Below are positions 1 through 4,796 of a stretch of 5,070 bases of DNA, piece after piece. The notes beneath the pieces are model-generated. The model saw nothing but the letters and a program-made list of their open reading frames with translations, made no database searches and had not been told where the DNA came from. This stretch comes from an uncultured Blautia sp. (GTDB lineage: Bacteria; Bacillota; Clostridia; Lachnospirales; Lachnospiraceae): NCBI GenBank assembly GCA_900556555.1, contig USPF01000091.1:1-5070 (forward strand), given 5' to 3'. Every line of letters begins with the position of its first letter. The stretch's first letter is position 1. The position numbers and the translations under genes were made by a program.

Positions 1-343
1 AAAAGAAGAGGTAAGAAGACTTGCAAGAGAACTGGGAATTTCCGTTGCAGAGCGTCCTTCGGCTCCCTGCCTCGCCACCAGGCTTCCATACGGAGAGGAA
101 ATCCGTATGGAGGTATTGGAAAAAATCGCACAGGGAGAGGAATATCTGAAAGCGGCAGGATTTCCTACTGTGAGGTTAAGGCTTCACAGAGATGTTGCCA
201 GAATCGAAATACCTCAGACAGATTTTCAACTGTTTTTGGAACAAAGGGAAGAAATCACAGAAAAGTTAAAAGAAAACGGGTTTTTATATATTACGTTGGA
301 TGTGGAAGGATTCCGCAGTGGAAGCATGGATGAAAAAAAATAA
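1..343 (+). CDS. larE: LarE-type ATP-dependent sacrificial sulfur transferase, C-terminal part (5' end outside window)
   Basis: The frame is open from base 2 and encodes 113 residues before TAA at 341-343; the first half of the protein lies upstream. The segment PSAPCLATRLPYGEEI (bases 56-103) matches the LarE signature around the cysteine that gives up its sulfur, here Cys at 68-70. It is followed by the usual C-terminal features: VRLRLHRDVARIEIP and a closing GFLYITLDVEGFRSGSM. In the characterised family, LarE adenylates a carboxylate of pyridinium-3,5-biscarboxylate mononucleotide and converts it to a thiocarboxylate, on the route to the nickel-pincer cofactor of lactate racemase (LarA). 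The N-terminal ATP-binding PP-loop and any extra cluster-binding cysteines cannot be checked here. No larB, larC or larA is visible, so its pathway in this host is inferred from family only. An internal ATG at 107 is in frame but is not the true start, because the signature cysteine lies upstream of it. Confidence 0.85.
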   Translation, partial: KEEVRRLARELGISVAERPSAPCLATRLPYGEEIRMEVLEKIAQGEEYLKAAGFPTVRLRLHRDVARIEIPQTDFQLFLEQREEITEKLKENGFLYITLDVEGFRSGSMDEKK

Positions 344-346
344 AAA

Positions 347-368
347 TGTCAAGAGAAAATACTTGACA
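347..368. repeat. Perfect 7-bp inverted repeat overlapping the ylxM promoter -35 box
   Basis: TGTCAAG (347-353) and CTTGACA (362-368) are exact reverse complements separated by 8 bases. The right arm contains the whole -35 hexamer TTGACA. It could be an operator for a dimeric repressor, a small hairpin at the end of the larE transcript, or chance. It lacks a following T-run, so it is not a good intrinsic terminator. Confidence 0.5.
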
Positions 369-391
369 GCTTTGCATTCTTGTTGTATGAT
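363..391 (+). promoter_or_regulatory. Sigma-A-type promoter for the ylxM-ffh operon
   Basis: TTGACA at 363-368 and TATGAT at 386-391 are separated by exactly 17 bases: a perfect -35 and a -10 with one mismatch to consensus. Transcription should start near 397-399, only about 10-12 bases before the ylxM ATG at 409, so the ribosome binding site would lie at the very 5' end of the mRNA. It is the only convincing promoter upstream of the operon in this window. Confidence 0.8.
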
Positions 392-395
392 AACC

Positions 396-403
396 AAGGT
401 GAT
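396..403 (+). promoter_or_regulatory. Ribosome binding site that fixes the ylxM start
   Basis: AAGGTGAT is complementary to the 3' end of 16S rRNA, with AGGTGAT matching continuously. It ends 5 bases before ATG at 409. The in-frame TTG at 403 overlaps this site and therefore cannot be the start. Confidence 0.7.
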
Positions 404-408
404 TGCGG

Positions 409-753
409 ATGGAAAAATTTGTAGAACAAACCTTATTGTTTGATTTTTACGGAGAGCTTTTAACAGCTCACCAGAGAAGAATTTATGAAGATGTGGTTTT
501 AAATGATTATTCTTTAAGTGAAGTTGCAGACGAGCTGGGAATCAGCCGCCAGGGTGTTCATGATAACATCAAGCGCTGTAACAAAGCTTTGCAGGATTAT
601 GAAGATAAACTACATCTGGTAGAAAAGTTTGTGAATATCAAAGGGAAGGTCCGCAGCATTAACCGGATATGCCAGGAATATGAAGAACTGAGCAGACAGG
701 AACTGGTTTCCCAGGTGGAACGTATTTCCCAGGAGATTTTAGAGGAGTTGTAA
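409..753 (+). CDS. ylxM: YlxM/p13-like DNA-binding protein, SRP-associated
   Basis: The protein has 114 residues, the usual size for the YlxM/UPF0122 family. Residues about 36-57 (SLSEVADELGISRQGVHDNIKR) form a sigma-70 region 4-like helix-turn-helix. The C-terminal half (about 60-114) is charged and helical with a likely coiled coil. Family members are encoded next to ffh; in streptococci a YlxM protein has been reported to bind SRP components and influence its GTPase cycle, while the helix-turn-helix suggests nucleic-acid binding. The start was chosen as ATG 409 rather than TTG 403 because of the ribosome binding site position. The stop is one base before the ffh ATG, so the two are probably translationally coupled. 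The upstream neighbour is larE rather than ftsY, which often lies there in Bacillus-like genomes. Confidence 0.9.
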   Translation: MEKFVEQTLLFDFYGELLTAHQRRIYEDVVLNDYSLSEVADELGISRQGVHDNIKRCNKALQDYEDKLHLVEKFVNIKGKVRSINRICQEYEELSRQELVSQVERISQEILEEL

Positions 754-754
754 G

Positions 755-2101
755 ATGGCATTTGAAAGCTTAACGGATAAACTACAGAATGTATTTAAAA
801 ACTTGAGAAAAAAAGGCCGTCTGACGGAAGCTGATGTGAAAGCAGCCTTAAAAGAAGTGAAGATGGCGCTGCTGGAAGCAGATGTTAGCTTTAAAGTTGT
901 GAAGCAGTTTATGAAAGCCGTACAGGAACGGGCAGTAGGACAGGATGTAATGTCTGGTCTGAATCCCGGGCAGATGGTAATCAAAATTGTAAATGAAGAG
1001 CTTGTGAAATTGATGGGAAGCGAAACAACGGAGATTGCATTGAAATCAGGAAACGAAGTTACGGTTTTGATGATGGTAGGTCTCCAGGGTGCAGGTAAGA
1101 CTACGACTACAGCAAAACTTGCCGGCAAGCTGAAATCAAAAGGGAAGAAACCACTGTTAGCTGCTTGTGACGTTTACCGGCCGGCTGCTATTAAACAGCT
1201 TCAGGTGAATGGAGAGAAGCAAGGTGTAGAAGTCTTCGCTATGGGAGATAAGAACAGTCCTGTAGACATTGCAAAGGCTGCATATGAACATGCAAGAAAA
1301 GAAAAATTTAATGTTCTGATTCTGGATACTGCCGGCCGTCTTCACATTGATGAAGATATGATGGCAGAGCTTGCAAATATCAAAGAGGCAATTACTGTTG
1401 ACCAGACGATTCTGGTGGTAGATGCCATGACCGGACAGGATGCTGTGAATGTAGCAGATACCTTTGGCCAGAAAGTAGGAATTGACGGAGTTATTCTTAC
1501 AAAAATGGATGGTGATACCAGAGGTGGTGCAGCTCTTTCTATTAAGGCAATCAGCGGAAAGCCAATTCTCTATGTAGGTATGGGAGAGAAGCTTTCTGAT
1601 TTGGAACAGTTTTATCCGGAGCGTATGGCTTCCCGTATTCTGGGTATGGGAGATGTCATGAGTCTTATTGAAAAGGCTCAGGCAAATCTGGATGAAGAAA
1701 AAGCAAAAGAGATGGAACAGAAGTTCCGCAAGAACACATTCGGTTTTGACGATTATCTGGAAAGTATGAACCAGATGAAAAATATGGGCGGTCTGTCCAG
1801 CGTGCTGAGCATGCTCCCTGGAATTGGTTCTCAGGTGAAAGATTTGGACGGCATGGTAGATGAAAAGGATATGGCCAGAAAAGAGGCAATCATTCTTTCT
1901 ATGACACCGAGAGAACGCTCTCACCCGGAAATCTTAAATCCTTCCAGAAAATACAGGATTGCAAAAGGTGCCGGTGTAGATGTGGCAGAAGTCAACCGTA
2001 TGGTAAAACAATTTGAGCAGGCAAAGAAAATGATGAAGCAAATGCCGGGGCTCATGGGTGGAAAAGGTGGTAAAAGAGGAAAATTCAAATTTCCCTTTTA
2101 A
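755..2101 (+). CDS. ffh: Signal recognition particle GTPase Ffh (SRP54)
   Basis: At 448 residues this is a full-length Ffh. The N domain spans about 1-86. The G domain (about 100-295) shows the P-loop GLQGAGKTT (109-117), DVYRPAA (139-145), DTAGR (191-195), the guanine-specificity motif TKMDGD (249-254) and DTRGG (254-258). The methionine-rich M domain (about 300-448) contains the LSMLPG finger-loop region (351-356), SMTPRER (382-388) and the SRP-RNA-binding segment SRKYRIAKGAG (397-407). The tail is basic (GGKGGKRGKFKF). Ffh binds signal sequences on nascent chains as they leave the ribosome and, with SRP RNA and the receptor FtsY, delivers them to the membrane translocon. The RNA-binding segment is slightly unusual: Tyr400 replaces the usual basic residue and Ala406 the usual Ser. 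The ribosome binding site (GAGGAG, 742-747) lies inside the end of ylxM. Confidence 0.98.
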   Translation: MAFESLTDKLQNVFKNLRKKGRLTEADVKAALKEVKMALLEADVSFKVVKQFMKAVQERAVGQDVMSGLNPGQMVIKIVNEELVKLMGSETTEIALKSGNEVTVLMMVGLQGAGKTTTTAKLAGKLKSKGKKPLLAACDVYRPAAIKQLQVNGEKQGVEVFAMGDKNSPVDIAKAAYEHARKEKFNVLILDTAGRLHIDEDMMAELANIKEAITVDQTILVVDAMTGQDAVNVADTFGQKVGIDGVILTKMDGDTRGGAALSIKAISGKPILYVGMGEKLSDLEQFYPERMASRILGMGDVMSLIEKAQANLDEEKAKEMEQKFRKNTFGFDDYLESMNQMKNMGGLSSVLSMLPGIGSQVKDLDGMVDEKDMARKEAIILSMTPRERSHPEILNPSRKYRIAKGAGVDVAEVNRMVKQFEQAKKMMKQMPGLMGGKGGKRGKFKFPF

Positions 2102-2144
2102 CATATAGAACAATCAGTTAACTATAACTAGGAGGTGAAAAGAA

Positions 2145-2390
2145 ATGGCAGTAAAAATCAGATTAAGAAGAATGGGACAGAAGAAAGCTCCTTTCTATAG
2201 AATCATTGTTGCAGATTCCAAATCCCCAAGAGATGGAAGATTTATCGAGGAAATCGGTACTTATGACCCAACTCAGGATCCAACTGTTTACAAAGTAGAC
2301 GAAGAAGCAGCGAAAAGATGGCTTGCAAATGGTGCTCAGCCTACAGATATCGTAGCAAAAATCTTCAAACAGGCTGGTATCGAAAAATAA
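2145..2390 (+). CDS. rpsP: 30S ribosomal protein bS16
   Basis: This 81-residue protein is typical for bS16. It begins [20 protein letters not shown] and contains the conserved [21 protein letters not shown] segment (about 22-42) and the C-terminal helix around residues 53-80. bS16 binds 16S rRNA and helps 30S assembly. A very strong ribosome binding site (AGGAGGTGA, 2130-2138) lies 6 bases before ATG. The gap after ffh is 43 bases with no convincing promoter or terminator, so it is probably cotranscribed with ylxM-ffh. Codon use is restricted (AGA for Arg, GAA for Glu), as expected of a highly expressed gene. Confidence 0.98.
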   Translation: MAVKIRLRRMGQKKAPFYRIIVADSKSPRDGRFIEEIGTYDPTQDPTVYKVDEEAAKRWLANGAQPTDIVAKIFKQAGIEK

Positions 2391-2408
2391 TCCGGGAGGT
2401 GTCTTCTA

Positions 2409-2639
2409 ATGAAAGAATTAGTGGAAGTAATTGCAAAATCTCTCGTAGATTGTCCTGACGAAGTCGTTGTGACAGAAACAGAAGAAAGTGACGCTATCCT
2501 TGTAGAGCTCAAGGTTGCTCCTGCTGATATGGGCAAGGTGATCGGACGCCAGGGCCGTATAGCCAAGGCTATCCGCACAGTTGTTAAGGCGGCATCATCC
2601 AAGAGTGATAAAAAGGTAGTCGTGGATATTTTACAGTAA
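2409..2639 (+). CDS. khpA: KhpA, KH-domain RNA-binding protein (YlqC family)
   Basis: This is a 76-residue single KH domain. The signature GKVIGRQGRIAKAIRTVV (42-59) contains the GxxG loop as GRQG (46-49), which contacts RNA in this fold. The N-terminal part (KELVEVIAKSLVD) and the closing KVVVDIL strand are typical of YlqC/KhpA. In Gram-positive bacteria KhpA pairs with KhpB (EloR/Jag), and the complex binds many RNAs and affects cell elongation and division. Its position between rpsP and rimM is conserved in many Firmicutes. The ribosome binding site GGGAGGTG (2394-2401) sits 7 bases before ATG, and the gap from rpsP is 18 bases. Confidence 0.93.
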   Translation: MKELVEVIAKSLVDCPDEVVVTETEESDAILVELKVAPADMGKVIGRQGRIAKAIRTVVKAASSKSDKKVVVDILQ

Positions 2640-2645
2640 ACTATA

Positions 2646-2683
2646 GAGCTGCCGCATGAAAGTGCGACAGCTTCTTTCGTATT
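2646..2683 (+). terminator. Hairpin with weak T-rich tail between khpA and rimM (possible attenuating terminator)
   Basis: AGCTGCCGCA (2647-2656) pairs with TGCGACAGCT (2663-2672) across a 6-base loop, giving 9 pairs of 10 with one C/A mismatch, and G2646 can add a G-T pair with 2673. The 11 bases after it contain 7 T but no unbroken run. It may stop part of the transcription, act as a processing site, or protect the 3' end of the upstream message. It is unlikely to be a full terminator because no good promoter follows before rimM. Confidence 0.5.
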
Positions 2684-2717
2684 ATAAGAAGATATACTGT
2701 TTGGCAGGAGGAAGAAA

Positions 2718-3224
2718 ATGGAAAATTTACTGCAGGTAGGTGTTATCACTACAACCCACGGAATCAGGGGAGAAGTTAAAGTGTATCCAACCACAGATGA
2801 TGCTCATAGATTTGAAGACCTGGCTTATATACTGCTTGATACAGGAAAAGAGCTGTGCGAGCTGGAAATTGAAAAAGTCAGATATTTTAAGCAATTCGTA
2901 ATTTTAAAATTTAAAGATGTAGATAATATTAATGACATTGAGCCATATAAAGGCAAAAGTCTCTATGTGACACGGGAATTTGCGGTACCGTTGAAGGAAA
3001 ATGAATATTATATTGCAGATTTGATTGATATGGAAGTCTATCTTGAGGATGGCAGTTTGTTCGGAATTTTGAAGGATGTTATGGAGACAGGGGCAAACGA
3101 TGTTTATGTTATAAAAACAGAAACAAAAGGTGAAGTCCTGATTCCTGCAATTAAAGACTGTATCAAGGCAGTTGACGTAGAAAAAGGGACTATGACCATA
3201 CATCTTCTGGATGGTTTGTGCTAA
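2718..3224 (+). CDS. rimM: 16S rRNA processing / 30S maturation factor RimM
   Basis: The protein has 168 residues, normal for RimM. The N-terminal RimM domain (about 5-88) opens with VGVITTTHGIRGEVKVYP (7-24), carrying the family's HGxxGE pattern. The C-terminal PRC-barrel (about 96-166) shows YYIADLIDMEVY, a GANDVYVI turn (125-132) and LIPAIKDCI (141-149). RimM binds the 30S head through uS19 and aids maturation of the 3' domain of 16S rRNA. The ribosome binding site is GGAGGAAG (2707-2714) just before ATG. Its TAA stop (3222-3224) overlaps the ribosome binding site of trmD, leaving 11 bases between the genes and suggesting translational coupling. The Bacillus neighbour ylqD is absent between khpA and rimM. 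Confidence 0.96.
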   Translation: MENLLQVGVITTTHGIRGEVKVYPTTDDAHRFEDLAYILLDTGKELCELEIEKVRYFKQFVILKFKDVDNINDIEPYKGKSLYVTREFAVPLKENEYYIADLIDMEVYLEDGSLFGILKDVMETGANDVYVIKTETKGEVLIPAIKDCIKAVDVEKGTMTIHLLDGLC

Positions 3225-3230
3225 GGAGGA
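3223..3230 (+). promoter_or_regulatory. Ribosome binding site that fixes the trmD start
   Basis: AAGGAGGA ends 5 bases before ATG at 3236 and overlaps the rimM stop codon. An in-frame GTG at 3218 lies upstream of this site, and using it would add six residues not seen in TrmD proteins, so ATG 3236 is the start. Confidence 0.85.
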
Positions 3231-3235
3231 AGAAA

Positions 3236-4690
3236 ATGAAATTCCATGTACTTACATTATTTCCTCAGATGATAGAAAATACAGTACAGACAAGTATCAC
3301 CGGAAGGGCGGTAAAAAGCGGAAAAATTTCTCTTCATACCGTGAATATCCGTGATTTTGCAGATAATAAACACATGCGGGTAGACGATTATCCATATGGA
3401 GGCGGGGCTGGAATGGTCATGCAGGCAGAGCCGGTTTTCAGGGCATATGAGTCTGTGAGAAAAACATCCGGGGCAGCGGCAAATGGAAAGAAACCAAGAT
3501 GTATTTACCTTACCCCACAGGGCCAGGTGTTTCATCAGACTATGGCAGAGGAACTTGCACTGGAAGAGGAACTGATATTTCTCTGCGGTCATTATGAAGG
3601 GATTGATGAACGTGTATTAGAGGAAGTAGTTACCGACTATGTGTCCATCGGAGATTATGTGCTCACAGGAGGAGAGCTGGCTGCTTCTGTAATGATTGAC
3701 GCGATTTCTAGATTTGTTCCTGGTGTGCTGAATAACGAAGAATCATCCCAGTTTGAGTCCATGCAGGATAATCTTTTGGAATATCCACATTATACCAGGC
3801 CGGAAGTCTGGCATGAGAAGCAAGTGCCGCCAGTGCTTTTGGCGGGCAATCATGACAAGATTCAGTCCTGGAGACTGGAGCAGTCTGTGAAACGTACCAA
3901 AGAACGCAGGCCGGATTTGTTTGCCCAGAACCGCCCGGTTACCATTGCTTATTTCAGTCCAACCCAGGGAACCAGGCAGGTGGCAGAGATTCTGGCAGAA
4001 GGACTGACACAGAATCCTGTTTATCTGGATTTAACTAGAAGAAAATTCCGCAAACAGGTAAAACATTTTACACAGCAGGAGCTTCTGGTGGCTGCGGCAC
4101 CTGTGTATGGAGGACAGCTTCCGCAGATACCGGATGGATTGTTTACGAATCTGAGAGGAAATCATACACCATGTGTACTTATGGCTGCTTACGGAAACCG
4201 TCACTATGATGATACGCTGGCTCAGATGAAGCAGATTTTGACAGAGAGAGGATTTGTCTGTATCGGAGCCATTGCACCAGTAATTCCTCATATTTATTCC
4301 GAAAAACTGGGAAGTGGAAGACCGGATCAGAAAGACCGGGAAATCTTCCGCAAGTTTGCTGTTTTGATTAAAAAAAGAATCCAGGAGGCGGAAACACAGG
4401 GATTTCGTGAAATTTCTGTTCCGGGAAATCCGAAACCAGAGCCAAAACTTATGAAACCTGTGAAAAAAGAATTTGAGCGTGAAAAGTGTACAAATTGCCA
4501 GGCCTGTGTGCAGAAATGTCCTGTGAATGCCATTTCCAGAGAAACACTGGAAATAGCAGAAGAAACCTGCATCAACTGCATGCGTTGTGCAAAGACCTGC
4601 CCTACAGGTGCCAGGTCTTTTGATGCGGGGGAAGTGAGACAGTATCTGGAAAATAATTACAGTAATCCAAGAGAAATTGAGTATTTTTGA
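3236..4690 (+). CDS. trmD: Fusion protein: tRNA (guanine37-N1)-methyltransferase TrmD + EFR1-like flavodoxin/2[4Fe-4S] ferredoxin
   Basis: The protein has 484 residues, about twice the usual TrmD length of 230-250. Residues 1-228 form a complete TrmD: MKFHVLTLFP at the start, PYGGGAGMVMQ (53-63), YLTPQGQ (91-97), CGHYEGIDERV (117-127) and the SAM-binding trefoil-knot segment SIGDYVLTGGELAA (137-150). Arg159, PHYTRPEV (184-191) and the terminal RRPDL (224-228) follow. TrmD methylates N1 of G37 in tRNAs to prevent frameshifting. Residues about 235-385 form a flavodoxin-like domain: VTIAYFSPTQGT (235-246) in the phosphate-loop position, APVYGG (288-293), AAYGNRHYDD (317-326) and GSGRPD (359-364). 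Residues about 412-460 contain two CxxCxxCxxxCP motifs (Cys418/421/424/428 and Cys445/448/451/455), predicted to bind two [4Fe-4S] clusters. The end, NPREIEYF, resembles EFR1 proteins. The joint is about six residues long. TTG at 3917 has only a weak AGG upstream, so separate translation of the second half looks unlikely. Glu174 occupies the position of the usual catalytic Asp. The domain calls are firm; the function of the redox half is not known. Confidence 0.93.
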   Translation: MKFHVLTLFPQMIENTVQTSITGRAVKSGKISLHTVNIRDFADNKHMRVDDYPYGGGAGMVMQAEPVFRAYESVRKTSGAAANGKKPRCIYLTPQGQVFHQTMAEELALEEELIFLCGHYEGIDERVLEEVVTDYVSIGDYVLTGGELAASVMIDAISRFVPGVLNNEESSQFESMQDNLLEYPHYTRPEVWHEKQVPPVLLAGNHDKIQSWRLEQSVKRTKERRPDLFAQNRPVTIAYFSPTQGTRQVAEILAEGLTQNPVYLDLTRRKFRKQVKHFTQQELLVAAAPVYGGQLPQIPDGLFTNLRGNHTPCVLMAAYGNRHYDDTLAQMKQILTERGFVCIGAIAPVIPHIYSEKLGSGRPDQKDREIFRKFAVLIKKRIQEAETQGFREISVPGNPKPEPKLMKPVKKEFEREKCTNCQACVQKCPVNAISRETLEIAEETCINCMRCAKTCPTGARSFDAGEVRQYLENNYSNPREIEYF

Positions 4691-4692
4691 CC

Positions 4693-4721
4693 TTGACAAG
4701 ATTCCCTGTCCATAGTATAAT
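4693..4721 (+). promoter_or_regulatory. Perfect-consensus sigma-A promoter for rplS
   Basis: TTGACA (4693-4698) and TATAAT (4716-4721) are both exact consensus hexamers with a 17-base spacer. The -35 box begins two bases after the trmD stop codon. Transcription should start near 4727-4729, giving a leader of about 70 bases before rplS. This allows strong rplS expression independent of the upstream operon. No terminator separates trmD from it, so read-through can add to it. Confidence 0.92.
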
Positions 4722-4727
4722 TTTATC

Positions 4728-4796
4728 TGTTGTAAAAAGAGATGGTCCTCTGTTGCTGATTGCATTAAGAACATCCAGGATTAAAGGAGAAAAATC
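4728..4796 (+). ncRNA. Structured rplS mRNA leader, candidate L19 ribosomal protein leader
   Basis: About 70 untranslated bases lie between the predicted transcription start and the rplS ATG. They can fold into one extended hairpin: GGTCCT (4744-4749) with AGGATT (4777-4782, two G-T pairs), TGTT (4751-4754) with AACA (4770-4773), and GC (4755-4756) with GC (4762-4763) around a TGATT loop. The fold ends just before the ribosome binding site AAAGGAGA (4783-4790). Firmicutes are known to carry an autoregulatory L19 leader upstream of rplS, and location and size fit. I could not run a covariance-model search. TCCT (4746-4749) could alternatively pair with AGGA (4785-4788) of the ribosome binding site. 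Confidence 0.55.

Noticed and set aside
403..408. TTG start for ylxM two codons upstream of the ATG
   Set aside because: It overlaps the ribosome binding site AAGGTGAT, leaving no spacing; ATG 409 has correct spacing and gives the usual N-terminus.
739..1128. 129-codon minus-strand open frame antisense to the start of ffh
   Set aside because: It overlaps the ffh N domain, has no domain signature and has no good ribosome binding site that I can see.
1157..1924. 255-codon open frame on the minus strand, antisense to ffh
   Set aside because: Its Cys/His/Phe/Ser-rich composition has no recognisable domain, and it lies wholly inside a conserved gene; it is a shadow of ffh.
2100..2128. Possible promoter in the ffh-rpsP gap (TATAAC at 2123-2128)
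   Set aside because: No -35-like hexamer at the right distance (AACATA); the gene is better explained by operon transcription.
2693..2698. TATACT as a possible -10 box for a rimM promoter
   Set aside because: Seventeen bases upstream there is only GCTTCT, a poor -35 that falls in the hairpin; not enough to call a promoter.
3218..3235. GTG start for trmD giving an N-terminal MLRRKK extension
   Set aside because: It lies upstream of the ribosome binding site at 3223-3230, and the extension is absent from the TrmD family.
3905..3919. Internal TTG start (3917) that would produce the redox half alone
   Set aside because: Only a weak AGG precedes it and there is no ATG or GTG nearby; kept as a remote alternative but not annotated.
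4692..4700. Palindrome CTTGACAAG at the rplS -35 box
   Set aside because: The arms are only four bases and mostly consist of the -35 hexamer itself; likely chance.
4031..4774. 247-codon minus-strand open frame over the end of trmD and the rplS promoter
   Set aside because: No recognisable domain and low-plausibility composition; the opposite strand encodes clear flavodoxin and ferredoxin motifs.
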